Origin: Pseudomonadota bacterium
Lineage (GTDB): Bacteria > Pseudomonadota > Gammaproteobacteria > Enterobacterales > Enterobacteriaceae
Assembly (NCBI GenBank): GCA_023425455.1
Contig: JAFACP010000066.1
Location: 1-11,283, forward strand
Length of the DNA: 11,283 nucleotides
Direction of reading: 5' to 3'
Positions 1-7,797 of this stretch are shown in pieces; positions within the stretch are counted from its first letter, which is position 1; every line of letters starts with the position of its first letter. The position numbers and the translations under genes were made by a program. The notes beneath the pieces were generated by a model. That model searched no databases. It had not been told where the DNA came from and worked only from the letters and a program-made list of their open reading frames with translations.

Positions 1-1
1 C

Positions 2-166
2 CACTATATCGGTGATCTGGTACAGCGTACCGAGGTTGAGTTGCTGAAAACGCCGAACCTGGGTAAAAAATCTCTTACTGAGATTAAAGACGTGCTGGCT
101 TCACGTGGTCTGTCTCTGGGCATGCGCCTGGAAAACTGGCCACCGGCAAGCATTGCTGACGAGTAA
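2..166 (+). CDS. rpoA: RNA polymerase alpha subunit, C-terminal fragment (5' end outside window)
   Basis: This is the last 54 codons of the RNA polymerase alpha subunit, ending in TAA at 164-166. The reading frame enters from the left edge. The translation begins [15 protein letters not shown] and ends [11 protein letters not shown], which I recognise as the end of the alpha C-terminal domain (about residues 276-329 of the 329-residue E. coli protein). This part of alphaCTD contains the helix-hairpin-helix-like segment ([16 protein letters not shown]) that contacts UP-element DNA and many activators. It is the fourth gene of the alpha operon (rpsM-rpsK-rpsD-rpoA-rplQ) and is followed after 40 nt by rplQ. 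It is truncated only by the window edge; nothing looks broken. The identification is based on remembered family sequence. Confidence 0.98.
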
Positions 167-182
167 CCGGATCACAGGTTAA

Positions 183-593
<411 letters not shown>

Positions 594-606
594 TCTGCAG
601 TAACGT

Positions 607-634
607 AAAAAAACCCGCCCAGGCGGGTTTTTTT
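607..634 (+). terminator. Intrinsic terminator of the alpha operon
   Basis: An A-run (607-613) is followed by CCCGCC (614-619), and GGCGGG (622-627) runs into seven T residues (628-634). The practical stem is CCCGC/GCGGG with a four-base CCAG loop, extended outwards by pairing of the A-run with the T-run. It begins 13 bases after the rplQ stop. The U-tract lies on the plus strand, so it ends rplQ transcription. The A-run on the other side could make it act in both directions, but no minus-strand gene ends here. Confidence 0.92.
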
Positions 635-658
635 ATATCCGCTGAATCCCCATTTATC

Positions 659-664
659 TACAAT
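659..664 (+). promoter_or_regulatory. Weak candidate -10 box upstream of yhdN
   Basis: TACAAT at 659-664 matches the sigma70 -10 consensus at five of six positions and lies about 35 bases before the yhdN start, after the alpha-operon terminator. There is no good TTGACA-like hexamer at 16-18 bases upstream, so this is only a suggestion that yhdN-zntR has its own promoter. The terminator between rplQ and yhdN makes some promoter in 635-690 likely. Confidence 0.3.
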
Positions 665-700
665 GCCTGTATCTTTTCTGTTCATCTCGCGGAGTTCATG

Positions 701-1069
701 ATGTGGTTGCTCGATCAGTGGGCAGAACGCCATATTAGCGATGCCCAAATGAAAGGTGAGTTTGACAACCTTGCTGGCAGCGGGGCGCCCATACAGCTGG
801 AGGATGACTCACATATCGCGCCAGAATTACGGGCCGGTTACCGCTTACTTAAAAATGCGGGTTGTTTACCGCCTGAACTTGAGCAGCGCAAAGCGGCCAT
901 TGAACTTGCCGATTTGCTGAAGGGAATTCGCCAGGATGACCCTCAGTATGACGCATTGAGCCGTCAGCTCGCGCTACTTGAACTTAAATTGCGACAGGCG
1001 GGGATGAAAACAGATTTTTTGCACGGTGAATATGGTGACAGGCTGATGCGAAAAATCGATAAGGAGTGA
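701..1069 (+). CDS. yhdN: Conserved protein YhdN, DUF1992 / DnaJ-homologue C28-type domain
   Basis: A 122-residue soluble protein of the DUF1992 family (DnaJ homologue subfamily C member 28 conserved domain, PF09350). I recognise it as YhdN from its N-terminus MWLLDQWAERHISDAQMKGEFDNL and its place before zntR. The signature stretch GEFDNLAGSGAPIQLEDDS is typical of the domain; no J-domain (HPD) is present. The C-terminal half is mainly charged helix. There is no signal peptide or membrane segment. Two ATGs stand in tandem (698 and 701). I chose 701 because GGAG at 691-694 is then 6 nt away rather than 3, and because it gives the E. coli length. The stop TGA overlaps the zntR Shine-Dalgarno (AAGGAG 1061-1066), so the two genes are very likely co-transcribed and coupled. 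The molecular function is unknown. Confidence 0.9.
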   Translation: MWLLDQWAERHISDAQMKGEFDNLAGSGAPIQLEDDSHIAPELRAGYRLLKNAGCLPPELEQRKAAIELADLLKGIRQDDPQYDALSRQLALLELKLRQAGMKTDFLHGEYGDRLMRKIDKE

Positions 1070-1071
1070 TC

Positions 1072-1497
1072 ATGTACCGAATTGGGGAACTGGCAAAGCT
1101 TGCGAACGTCACGCCTGATACGATCCGCTATTACGAAAAACAGCAAATGATCGATCATGAAGTACGTACCGAAGGTGGGTTTCGTCTTTACTCGGACAAT
1201 GACTTGCAGCGTCTTCGTTTTATCCGCTATGCGAGACAGCTTGGCTTCACGCTGGATTCGATCCGTGAACTCTTGTCGATCCGTATCGATCCTGAGCATC
1301 ACACCTGTCAGGAATCTAAAAGCATTGTGCAGGCCAGACTGGATGAAGTTGAAGCGCGTATTCACGAGCTGCAGAGTATGCAGCGTTCACTGCAGCGTTT
1401 AAATGATGCATGCTGCGGAACCGCACACAGCAGTATTTATTGTTCTATACTGGAAGCCCTTGAGCAGGGAGCCAGTGGGGAAAAGCAGGCGTGCTGA
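1072..1497 (+). CDS. zntR: Zn(II)-responsive MerR-family regulator ZntR
   Basis: A 141-residue MerR-family transcription factor that senses zinc and activates the zntA zinc-export ATPase gene by distorting its promoter (established for E. coli ZntR; zntA is not in this window). The N-terminal winged helix reads MYRIGELAKLANVTPDTIRYYE, a classic MerR DNA-binding domain, followed by GGFRLYSDNDLQRLRFI and a long dimerisation helix (about 80-112). All zinc ligands known from E. coli ZntR are present: Cys79, Cys114, Cys115, His119 and Cys124, plus the terminal Cys141. The ATG at 1072 has AAGGAG (1061-1066) 5 nt upstream. A longer GTG reading at 1066 would overlap the Shine-Dalgarno and add two residues, so I reject it. 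It lies 2 nt after the yhdN stop, so the two probably form an operon. Confidence 0.97.
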   Translation: MYRIGELAKLANVTPDTIRYYEKQQMIDHEVRTEGGFRLYSDNDLQRLRFIRYARQLGFTLDSIRELLSIRIDPEHHTCQESKSIVQARLDEVEARIHELQSMQRSLQRLNDACCGTAHSSIYCSILEALEQGASGEKQAC

Positions 1498-1551
1498 TGG
1501 TTTATGCCTGTGTGACACTCTGTATGAGTCAAATCTTTTTCAGGAGACATG

Positions 1552-1794
1552 ATGAGCCGTTATCAACACACGAAGGGCCAAATTCAGGACAATGCCATTG
1601 AGGCTCTGCTTCACGACCCGCTTTTCAGACAGCGCGTTGAGAAGAATAAAAAGGGAAAAGGAAGTTATCTGCGTAAAGGCAAGCATGCAAAACGGGGTAA
1701 CTGGGAGGCCAGTGGCAAGCAAGCGAATCGCTTATTTACCACTGGCCTTCCTGCTTTTAGTAACTCATCAAGAGCGGTTATTTTGCTCTTTTAA
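1552..1794 (+). CDS. arfA: Alternative ribosome-rescue factor A (ArfA, formerly YhdL)
   Basis: ArfA recruits release factor 2 to ribosomes stalled on nonstop mRNA and acts as a backup to tmRNA. The sequence [38 protein letters not shown] matches the E. coli protein closely up to about residue 56. The basic [19 protein letters not shown] segment (31-49) is the part that enters the empty mRNA channel. The full frame gives 80 residues, against 72 as I remember for E. coli K-12, and the tail after about residue 64 is unlike it. A long perfect hairpin begins in codon 51. In E. coli the equivalent hairpin is cut by RNase III, so the natural product is a truncated peptide from a nonstop mRNA that tmRNA normally destroys. 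ATG 1552 is chosen over 1549 because AGGAG (1542-1546) is then 5 nt away. The gene overlaps the convergent mscL by 27 bp. Confidence 0.93.
   Translation: MSRYQHTKGQIQDNAIEALLHDPLFRQRVEKNKKGKGSYLRKGKHAKRGNWEASGKQANRLFTTGLPAFSNSSRAVILLF
1703..1751 (+). promoter_or_regulatory. Long hairpin inside arfA: probable RNase III site and transcription terminator
   Basis: Bases 1703-1715 pair with 1739-1751. AGGCCAGTGG (1706-1715) is an exact reverse complement of CCACTGGCCT (1739-1748), and three more pairs outside it (one G-U) give a 13-bp stem. Inside, AAGCG (1721-1725) pairs with CGCTT (1729-1733) around an AAT loop. A T-rich stretch (about 1748-1758) follows. It sits across codons 51-67 of arfA. 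In E. coli, RNase III cleavage at, and termination after, this hairpin make arfA mRNA nonstop, so ArfA appears only when tmRNA fails. That mechanism is established knowledge; its operation here is inferred from the conserved structure. The same hairpin lies 16 bases beyond the end of mscL and may also protect or end that transcript. Confidence 0.85.
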
Positions 1795-2178
1795 CAGGTC
1801 ACGAATTTCAGTCAGTAAGACTTCTTCTTTTGTCGGTCCCGGAGGGGCTGACGGCTCTTCTTTTTTACGGTTCAGCTTATTGATGAGCTTTATGGCCATA
1901 AAAATAGCAAAGGCAACAATCACGAAATCAAATACGTTCTGAATGAATACGCCATAATGCATCACCACGGCCGGGAGATCCCCCTGAGCCGCCCGAAGCG
2001 TCACGGCGAACTGTTTGAAGTCAATTCCACCGATAAGCAGTCCAAGTGGCGGCATAATAATGTCGGCGACTAATGATGAAACGATCTTACCGAACGCCGC
2101 ACCAATAATGACACCCACAGCCAAATCCACCACATTTCCGCGCATCGCAAATTCGCGAAACTCTTTAATAAAACTCAT
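1768..2178 (-). CDS. mscL: Large-conductance mechanosensitive channel MscL
   Basis: A 136-residue inner-membrane channel, the same length as in E. coli, that opens under membrane tension to release solutes in hypo-osmotic shock (homopentamer). The N-terminal amphipathic helix [14 protein letters not shown] is followed by TM1 (about 16-45, with the gate residues around L19, G22, V23 and G26 in [14 protein letters not shown]), a periplasmic loop, TM2 (about 76-100, [21 protein letters not shown]) and the cytoplasmic helical bundle ([16 protein letters not shown]). The Pro/Ala-rich linker before the bundle is typically variable. The ATG at 2178 has AAGGAG (2190-2185) 6 nt upstream. It lies 146 bp downstream of trkA on the same strand and probably has its own promoter. 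Its 3' end overlaps arfA tail to tail. Confidence 0.98.
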   Translation of the reverse strand: MSFIKEFREFAMRGNVVDLAVGVIIGAAFGKIVSSLVADIIMPPLGLLIGGIDFKQFAVTLRAAQGDLPAVVMHYGVFIQNVFDFVIVAFAIFMAIKLINKLNRKKEEPSAPPGPTKEEVLLTEIRDLLKEQNNRS

Positions 2179-2296
2179 TACGTTCTCCTTGTGCCAGCTG
2201 ACGGTTATAAGTTTAACAAATGATTAGCTAATTTCCACGGACGATAAATAATCGTTATGAAAATTAAAAACATATTAATTAGAGGGGTAATGATTG

Positions 2297-2318
2297 AGGT
2301 GCTCTTTTACAAGCACCT
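2297..2318 (-). promoter_or_regulatory. Small inverted repeat between trkA and mscL
   Basis: AGGTGCT (2297-2303) and AGCACCT (2312-2318) form a perfect 7-bp stem with an 8-base loop, beginning 6 bases after the trkA stop on the minus strand. There is no U-run after it, so it is not a textbook intrinsic terminator. It may be a 3'-end stabilising structure for the trkA transcript or a weak attenuator before mscL. The rest of the 146-bp gap is AT-rich and probably carries the mscL promoter, but I could not single out convincing -35/-10 hexamers. Confidence 0.4.
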
Positions 2319-2324
2319 AACTTA

Positions 2325-3701
2325 TCAGAGGAAGAACGGACTTGGCTGGAATAAACGTTCGACGTCGGTAATAAACTTTTTATCGGTAAGGAACATGATC
2401 ACATGGTCCCCTTGCTCAATGCGCAAATTATCATTGGCGATCATGACATCATTGCCGCGAACGACCGCCCCGATGATCGTACCCGGTGGCAGCTTAATTT
2501 CATCGATAGCCCTGCCGACGACACGCGAAGTGGTCTCATCGCCATGTGCAACCGCTTCTATTGCTTCCGCAACACCACGACGCAGCGATGAAACACCGAC
2601 AATATCTGCCTTACGGACGTGGCTGAGCAGGGCGGAAATGGTGGCTTGCTGCGGAGAAATAGCAATATCAATGACGCTGCCCTGAACGAGGTCGACGTAG
2701 GCACGACGCTGGATAAGCACCATGACTTTCTTTGCTCCCATGCGTTTGGCCAGCATGGCGGACATGATGTTCGCCTCATCGTCATTGGTCACGGCAATAA
2801 AGAGATCGACCTGATCGATATGTTCCTCGGCCAGCAGTTCTTGATCCGATGCGTCGCCATAAAACACGATCGTGTTCTGTAATTTTTCCGCAAGCTCCGA
2901 GGCGCGCTGTTGATCGCGCTCGATCAACTTCACGCTGTAGTCCTTCTCCAGCCTGCGCGCCAGGCCAGCGCCGATATTCCCGCCACCGACCAGCATAATG
3001 CGTTTATACGGTTTTTCGAGACGCTGAAGTTCACTCATTACGGCGCGAATGTGCTGAGATGCAGCAATAAAGAACACTTCGTCACCGGCCTCCACGATAG
3101 TCGAGCCCTGCGGGCGAATCGGTCGGTCATGACGGAAAATAGCGGCGACGCGGGTGTCGATATGCGGCATATGTTCACGCATTGTGGACAGCGCATTGCC
3201 GATTAATGGGCCACCATAATAGGCCTTCACCACTGCGAGGCTGACTTTCCCCTCGGCAAAGTTAACGACCTGCAATGCTCCGGGATATTCAATAAGACGG
3301 TAGATACTGTCGATAACCAGCTGTTCAGGCGCGATGAGATGGTCGATTGGCACTGCGTCGGAACTAAACAGTTTCTCCGCATCCCGGACATAGTCCGGAG
3401 AGCGGATGCGCGCGATTCGGTTCGGGGTATTAAACAGCGAATAGGCCACCTGACAAGCAACCATATTGGTTTCATCAGAACTGGTTACGGCGACCAGCAT
3501 ATCTGCATCGTCGGCACCGGCCTCGCGGAGGACGCGCGGATGCGAACCGTGGCCCTGCACCACGCGAAGGTCAAATTTGTCCTGCAACACACGCAGTCGA
3601 TCGCCATTGGTGTCTACAATCGTGATGTCGTTGTTCTCACCGACCAGATTTTCCGCCAGCGTCCCACCAACCTGTCCTGCGCCCAGAATGATAATTTTCA
3701 T
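2325..3701 (-). CDS. trkA: Trk potassium uptake system, NAD(H)-binding peripheral subunit TrkA
   Basis: A 458-residue cytoplasmic regulatory subunit of the Trk K+ transporter, the same length as E. coli TrkA. It gates the TrkH/TrkG channels in response to nucleotides. Two RCK/KTN units are visible. The first has the Rossmann loop GAGQVGG (7-13) and an acidic residue (Asp30) at the end of beta-2, followed by a TrkA_C domain around 145-220. The second has GGGNIGAG (239-246) and Glu261 in LIERDQ, followed by its own TrkA_C domain around 370-455. No membrane segments are present. The ATG at 3701 is 22 nt after the rsmB stop, with only a weak GA-rich ribosome site, so translation probably depends on coupling to rsmB. 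The trkH or trkG membrane partners are not nearby, as in E. coli. Confidence 0.98.
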   Translation of the reverse strand: MKIIILGAGQVGGTLAENLVGENNDITIVDTNGDRLRVLQDKFDLRVVQGHGSHPRVLREAGADDADMLVAVTSSDETNMVACQVAYSLFNTPNRIARIRSPDYVRDAEKLFSSDAVPIDHLIAPEQLVIDSIYRLIEYPGALQVVNFAEGKVSLAVVKAYYGGPLIGNALSTMREHMPHIDTRVAAIFRHDRPIRPQGSTIVEAGDEVFFIAASQHIRAVMSELQRLEKPYKRIMLVGGGNIGAGLARRLEKDYSVKLIERDQQRASELAEKLQNTIVFYGDASDQELLAEEHIDQVDLFIAVTNDDEANIMSAMLAKRMGAKKVMVLIQRRAYVDLVQGSVIDIAISPQQATISALLSHVRKADIVGVSSLRRGVAEAIEAVAHGDETTSRVVGRAIDEIKLPPGTIIGAVVRGNDVMIANDNLRIEQGDHVIMFLTDKKFITDVERLFQPSPFFL

Positions 3702-3723
3702 CTCTCGTGACCTGTTCTCAACA

Positions 3724-5010
3724 TCACTGTTTGATTAGCTTAGCGTAAAAGAAGCCATCACCTTCTTCCGCGCCAGGCAGGTTCTGTTTTCCCGGTTGTT
3801 CCGGTGTACCTGTATCGCACAGTGCGGCATCAGGGGTACGCTTGAGGAAGGCGGCAATCTGCTGGCTGTTTTCTTCCGGTAGTACGGAACAGGTCGCATA
3901 GACCAGCGTTCCGCCAGGTTTCAGATGCGGCCAGATGGCATCAAGAATTTCAGATTGCAGCTGTGCAAGTTCCTGAATATCGCGATCGCGACGTAGCCAC
4001 TTGATGTCCGGATGACGGCGTATAACGCCGGTTGCTGAACAAGGTGCATCCAGCAGGATACGATCGAAGCGGGTTTCACCGCACCACTCTGCAGGCTTGC
4101 GTCCGTCGCCCTGTTTAACCTGTGCCTTCATCCCTAAACGTTTCAGGTTGTCGTACACGCGAGAAAGACGCTGCTCGTCTACGTCGACAGCCATGACGTT
4201 AGCCTGCGGGGCAACTTCCAGAATGTGCGTTGTCTTACCGCCAGGTGCGGCGCAAAGATCGAGGATCTGCTCGCCGTTTTTTGGCTCGAGCCATGTCATA
4301 CATCCCTGCGCCGAGGCATCCTGTACGGTCACCCAACCTTCATCAAAACCGGGTAATGTATGTACTGGCGCCGGGGAAGCTAAACGCACCGCATCAGGCA
4401 AGGCTTCATGTGTGAAGCCGCTCATTCCGGCCTCTTCCAGCAAAGCCAGCCAGGCGTCCCGGGTATGATGGTTGCGGTTGACGCGTAACCACATTGGTGG
4501 ACGTTGGTTATTGGCCTCTGCAATGGTTTGCCACTGTTGCGGGTAGGCTTTTTTAAGGCGCCTGAGAAGCCACTCAGGGTGCAGGAAACGCGTTTCGCTC
4601 TGAGCAAACTCAGCCAGCAGAACGTCCTGTTGTCGTTGAAACTGGCGCAATACGCCGTTGATTAGCCCTTTTAGCTGAGGGCGCTTAATCGCAACGGCGC
4701 CTTCTACCGTTTCAGCCAGCGCAGCGTGAGGTGGGATACGGGTATAAAGCAGCTGATAGAAGCCCACCATGATCAAATAGTGGACGGTACGCTGTTTCCC
4801 CGTCATCGGGCGCGACATCAGCTTATTAATCAGCCACTCAAGCTGGGACAGGGTGCGCAGAACACCGAAGCACAGCTCCTGAAGCAGTGCTTTATCTTTG
4901 TCGGACACTTTTTGCTGAAGCGGTGGCAGGACATTGCTTAATGACTGGCCTTGCTCAACCACTTGTTCCACGGCCTGCGCCGCGAGACTACGAAGATTTT
5001 GTTTTTTCAT
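3724..5010 (-). CDS. rsmB: 16S rRNA (cytosine(967)-C5)-methyltransferase RsmB (Fmu/Sun)
   Basis: RsmB makes m5C967 in 16S rRNA using S-adenosylmethionine. The product is 428 residues (E. coli 429). The N-terminal part (about 1-140) is a NusB-like RNA-binding domain. The C-terminal part is a Rossmann methyltransferase with the SAM loop [10 protein letters not shown] (251-260), Asp276 in AVDVD, GDGR (301-304), the DAPCSATG motif with Cys324, and the catalytic cysteine Cys374 in [11 protein letters not shown]. Both cysteines expected of RNA m5C methyltransferases are present. I chose the ATG at 5010 because [17 protein letters not shown] matches the family start. A GTG reading from 5040 would add ten residues encoded by a terminator-like hairpin and T-runs. 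The ribosome site is weak (ACGG). It follows fmt by 52 nt and precedes trkA by 22 nt. Confidence 0.97.
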   Translation of the reverse strand: MKKQNLRSLAAQAVEQVVEQGQSLSNVLPPLQQKVSDKDKALLQELCFGVLRTLSQLEWLINKLMSRPMTGKQRTVHYLIMVGFYQLLYTRIPPHAALAETVEGAVAIKRPQLKGLINGVLRQFQRQQDVLLAEFAQSETRFLHPEWLLRRLKKAYPQQWQTIAEANNQRPPMWLRVNRNHHTRDAWLALLEEAGMSGFTHEALPDAVRLASPAPVHTLPGFDEGWVTVQDASAQGCMTWLEPKNGEQILDLCAAPGGKTTHILEVAPQANVMAVDVDEQRLSRVYDNLKRLGMKAQVKQGDGRKPAEWCGETRFDRILLDAPCSATGVIRRHPDIKWLRRDRDIQELAQLQSEILDAIWPHLKPGGTLVYATCSVLPEENSQQIAAFLKRTPDAALCDTGTPEQPGKQNLPGAEEGDGFFYAKLIKQ

Positions 5011-5016
5011 AACCGT

Positions 5017-5045
5017 AAAAATAAAAATGCCCGGAAACACCGGGC
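5017..5045 (-). terminator. Terminator-like hairpin between fmt and rsmB
   Basis: Read on the minus strand, GCCCGG (5045-5040), a TGTTT loop and CCGGGC (5034-5029) form a perfect 6-bp GC-rich stem, followed by A and then T5-A-T5 (down to 5017). This has the form of an intrinsic terminator, located 17 bases after the fmt stop and only 6 bases before the rsmB start codon. def-fmt-rsmB-trkA is normally treated as an operon, so this may act as a partial terminator or attenuator, or as a structure affecting rsmB translation. Efficiency cannot be judged from sequence. Confidence 0.6.
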
Positions 5046-5062
5046 CTTAAGAGTACATTTGC

Positions 5063-6010
5063 TCAGGCAAGACGATTGCCAGGAATAAACCATTCGCGAC
5101 GGGAATTTAACAGATCCTGTGCGCTCATTGCTTTCTTACCTGCAGGTTGCAGTGATTCAAGGTTTAATATCCCTTCTGCAGTGGCGACCTGGATACCCTG
5201 TTTGTTCGCGTCGACAATCGTTCCGGGCTCAGCCGTCACTGGAGTATTAATGACCGACGCTTTCCAGACTTTTACCGGTTGCTCATCAATCATCATCCAG
5301 CTCATCGGCCATGGGTTAAAGGCGCGGATACAGCGTTCGAGTTGAGCGGCTGGCAACGACCAGTTGAGCTTCGCCTCTTCTTTGCTCAATTTCTCGGCAT
5401 AGGTGACCAGGGCTTCATCCTGAACCTCTGGCTGCGCTGTATTATTAGCAAGCTGTTGTAGCGTGGTGATAAGCCCCTCGGGGCCAAGTTCTGCCAGTTT
5501 ATCGTACAAGGATGCGCTGGTATCTTCTGCGGTAATGGGACAAGACAGTTTGTAGAGCATGTTGCCCGTGTCTAAGCCTGTGTCCATCTGCATGATGGTG
5601 ACGCCTGTTTCAGCATCGCCCGCCCACAGGGAGCGCTGAATAGGTGCCGCACCGCGCCAGCGAGGCAACAGTGAACCGTGAACGTTGATACATCCCAGAC
5701 GCGGCATATCGAGCACGGCTTTTGGCAGAATTAAGCCATATGCCACAACGACCATCACGTCGGCATTGAGATCGGCAACGCATTGCTGATTTTCCTGAGG
5801 GCGCAGGGACGCTGGCTGAAAAACAGGTAGCCCGTGCGCTTCTGCCAGTACTTTTACCGGGCTCGGCATGAGCTTTTTGCCGCGACCGGCGGGGCGGTCT
5901 GGTTGGGTAAACACGCCAACAACCTGATGTCCGGAAGATAACAGCGCGTCAAGATGACGCGCTGCAAAATCTGGGGTTCCCGCGAAGATAATACGTAGTG
6001 GTGTAGACAC
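5063..6010 (-). CDS. fmt: Methionyl-tRNA formyltransferase
   Basis: Fmt formylates Met-tRNAfMet with 10-formyl-tetrahydrofolate, making the initiator for bacterial translation. The product is 315 residues, the same as E. coli. The N-terminal catalytic domain has the nucleotide-like fold start [16 protein letters not shown], the tRNA-contacting loop [10 protein letters not shown] (around 38-47) and the catalytic residues Asn109, His111 ([20 protein letters not shown]) and Asp147 ([10 protein letters not shown]). The C-terminal beta-barrel domain (about 208-315) binds tRNA and ends [14 protein letters not shown]. The start is a GTG at 6010 with AAGGA (6020-6016) 5 nt upstream. The frame is open further upstream to 6070, but that part overlaps the end of def and lacks family similarity. 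It lies 25 nt after def, whose enzyme removes the formyl group that Fmt adds, so the pair is functionally linked. Confidence 0.98.
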   Translation of the reverse strand: MSTPLRIIFAGTPDFAARHLDALLSSGHQVVGVFTQPDRPAGRGKKLMPSPVKVLAEAHGLPVFQPASLRPQENQQCVADLNADVMVVVAYGLILPKAVLDMPRLGCINVHGSLLPRWRGAAPIQRSLWAGDAETGVTIMQMDTGLDTGNMLYKLSCPITAEDTSASLYDKLAELGPEGLITTLQQLANNTAQPEVQDEALVTYAEKLSKEEAKLNWSLPAAQLERCIRAFNPWPMSWMMIDEQPVKVWKASVINTPVTAEPGTIVDANKQGIQVATAEGILNLESLQPAGKKAMSAQDLLNSRREWFIPGNRLA

Positions 6011-6035
6011 GTTATTCCTTGTCTCCGGGAGGACG

Positions 6036-6545
6036 TTATGCGCGGGAGCGCAAACGATCCAGTTTCTCAACTTTCTGACGAATACGCTGTTGTTTCAGCG
6101 GAGAGAGGTAGTCGATAAACAGTTTACCAACCAGGTGATCCATCTCATGTTGAATACAAATTGCCAGCAGGTCGTCGGCTTCAAGTTCAAACGGATTACC
6201 GTCACGATCGAGCGCGCGAATTTTCACTTTTTCCGCTCGTGGTACTAAAGCACGCTGTTCCGGAATGGACAGACAACCTTCCTCGATACCCGTTTCACCA
6301 CTCTGCTCAAGCAGTTCAGGATTGATCAGGACAAGACGGCCATCGCGATTTTCAGACACATCAATCACGATGATACGTTTGTGAATATCCACCTGGGTTG
6401 CCGCAAGGCCAATACCCTCTTCGGCGTACATGGTATCAAACATATCATCGACGATACGCTGAATGTCTGCATTCACTTCTTTTACCGGTTCAGCGACGAT
6501 GCGAAGGCGCTCGTCCGGAATATGTAACACTTGCAAAACTGCCAT
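6036..6545 (-). CDS. def: Peptide deformylase
   Basis: Def removes the N-formyl group from nascent proteins as they leave the ribosome and is a metal (Fe2+) hydrolase. The product is 169 residues, the same as E. coli. All three family motifs are intact: GIGLAATQ (44-51), EGCLS (89-93, metal ligand Cys91) and QHEMDHL (132-138, metal ligands His133 and His137, catalytic Glu134). The C-terminal basic helix ([18 protein letters not shown]) is the part known in E. coli to dock on the ribosome near the tunnel exit. The ATG at 6545 has a weak GGA (6553-6551) 5 nt upstream. It is the first gene of the def-fmt-rsmB-trkA run and faces dprA across a 127-bp divergent intergenic region. Confidence 0.98.
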   Translation of the reverse strand: MAVLQVLHIPDERLRIVAEPVKEVNADIQRIVDDMFDTMYAEEGIGLAATQVDIHKRIIVIDVSENRDGRLVLINPELLEQSGETGIEEGCLSIPEQRALVPRAEKVKIRALDRDGNPFELEADDLLAICIQHEMDHLVGKLFIDYLSPLKQQRIRQKVEKLDRLRSRA

Positions 6546-6590
6546 AAATTTCCAGAGTCGTGTTCAGGAGTTGATAACAATATTACCTCT

Positions 6591-6620
6591 ATTCTAGACA
6601 AATCCCCTATCGATTGACAG
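6591..6620 (-). promoter_or_regulatory. Candidate sigma70 promoter for def-fmt
   Basis: On the minus strand, TAGAAT (6596-6591) matches the -10 consensus at five of six positions. CTGTCA (6620-6615) matches -35 at four of six, with an 18-base spacer. This would give a leader of about 40 nt before the def ATG at 6545. It is the best pair I can find in the def-dprA intergenic region, and it remains a prediction. A perfect TTGACA on the opposite strand (6614-6619) overlaps the same -35 position and could serve dprA, but its -10 partner is poor. Confidence 0.45.
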
Positions 6621-6672
6621 CATCAGTGACCAATCGCAAAGATTGCGGAGACTGCTTGTGGCAGGGAAAAGG

Positions 6673-7797
6673 ATGACGTCTACAGAGATATGGTTAAGGC
6701 TTATCAACATTGGTTCATTATGCGGCGATACCATGCTGCACATCGCGTTGCGTTTGCTTCAGCAGACGGCAATTGATCCCGACTCCGCCAGAGCGGCTGG
6801 GTTATCCGCAAAGCATGTCGGGCGATTCTTTGCATTAAAGGCGTGTGAGCTTGAACGTAGCCTGGCCTGGCTTGAACAATCTGGTCATCACCTGCTGCCT
6901 GCGGATCATCCTCTTTTCCCCTCGCTGCTGCGTATGATCCCCGATTATCCCGGTGCGCTATTTGTGAAGGGAAATATTGCTGCGCTCAATAGTTTGCAAC
7001 TTGCTGTTGTCGGTAGCCGGGCACCGTCATGGTATGGCGAACGATGGGGAAAGATCTTGTCCGAGCAACTGTCACGCAGCGGTTTTACCGTAACCAGCGG
7101 GCTGGCTTGTGGCATTGACGGTATTGCTCACCACGCGGCGCTTTCCGTAAAAGGACGCAGTATTGCCGTGTTGGGTAATGGCTTGTTTAGTCTCTATCCT
7201 CGCAGACACCAAACTCTTGCGAAACAGATCCTTGAGTACGACGGTGCGCTCGTTTCCGAGTTTTCGCTGGCAACACCACCAAGACCCGCTCATTTTCCAC
7301 GTCGCAACCGAATTATCAGTGGGCTGAGTAAGGGCGTTCTTGTCGTGGAGGCGGCACTGCGCAGCGGTTCGCTTGTGACGGCCAGATGTGCACTTGAGCA
7401 AGGGCGAGAAGTGTTTGCGCTTCCCGGCCCAATCGGTAATCCAGGATGTGAGGGACCGCACTGGCTCATCAAGCAGGGAGCAACGCCAGTGACCTGTATA
7501 GAGGACATTCTTGAAAATTTGCAATATGGGCTGCACTGGCTGCCGGAGGATCCCGAAAAGCGACATTATTCATCAGATCAGGAGGAGGTGGCATTGCCAT
7601 TTCCCAAGCTCCTGGCTAACGTAGGAGATGAGGTAACACCTGTTGACGTTGTCGCTGAACGTGCCGGCCAACCTGTGCCAGTAACGGTAGCACAGCTACT
7701 TGAACTGGAGTTAGCAGGGTGGATCGCAGCTGTACCCGGCGGCTATGTCCGATTGAGGAGGGCAAGCCATGTTCGACGTACTGATGTATTTGTTTGA
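6673..7797 (+). CDS. dprA: DNA-processing protein DprA (Smf)
   Basis: DprA binds incoming single-stranded DNA and loads RecA during natural transformation; in E. coli-like bacteria its role is less clear. The product is 374 residues, the same as E. coli Smf. An N-terminal helical region (1-85) leads to the Rossmann-like core with [12 protein letters not shown] (114-117), [12 protein letters not shown] (142-153), AVLGNG (165-170), [20 protein letters not shown] and [23 protein letters not shown]-terminal winged-helix DML1-like domain (about 305-374) ends [18 protein letters not shown] chose ATG 6673 ([10 protein letters not shown]) with AGGG (6663-6666) 6 nt upstream; the upstream TTG start at 6643 lacks support. 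Cys146 replaces the Arg of E. coli, and Cys259 replaces a Ser. It overlaps smg by 29 bp. Confidence 0.96.
   Translation: MTSTEIWLRLINIGSLCGDTMLHIALRLLQQTAIDPDSARAAGLSAKHVGRFFALKACELERSLAWLEQSGHHLLPADHPLFPSLLRMIPDYPGALFVKGNIAALNSLQLAVVGSRAPSWYGERWGKILSEQLSRSGFTVTSGLACGIDGIAHHAALSVKGRSIAVLGNGLFSLYPRRHQTLAKQILEYDGALVSEFSLATPPRPAHFPRRNRIISGLSKGVLVVEAALRSGSLVTARCALEQGREVFALPGPIGNPGCEGPHWLIKQGATPVTCIEDILENLQYGLHWLPEDPEKRHYSSDQEEVALPFPKLLANVGDEVTPVDVVAERAGQPVPVTVAQLLELELAGWIAAVPGGYVRLRRASHVRRTDVFV

Noticed and set aside
964..1365. 133-codon minus-strand frame across yhdN and zntR
   Set aside because: It covers two genes with clear family signatures on the plus strand and resembles no protein I know.
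2257..2685. 142-codon plus-strand frame over the trkA 3' end
   Set aside because: Antisense to conserved TrkA sequence; low-complexity translation without a recognisable domain.
5011..5040. Ten-residue N-terminal extension of RsmB from a GTG at 5040
   Set aside because: The extension is encoded by the terminator-like hairpin and T-runs and is absent from the E. coli protein; ATG 5010 fits the family start.
6643..6672. Upstream TTG start for dprA
   Set aside because: It adds ten residues with no family match; ATG 6673 has a better placed ribosome site and gives the usual 374 residues.
7072..7566. 164-codon open frame on the minus strand inside dprA
   Set aside because: It is antisense to a well-conserved gene, with no family resemblance and no ribosome site of note; a coding shadow.
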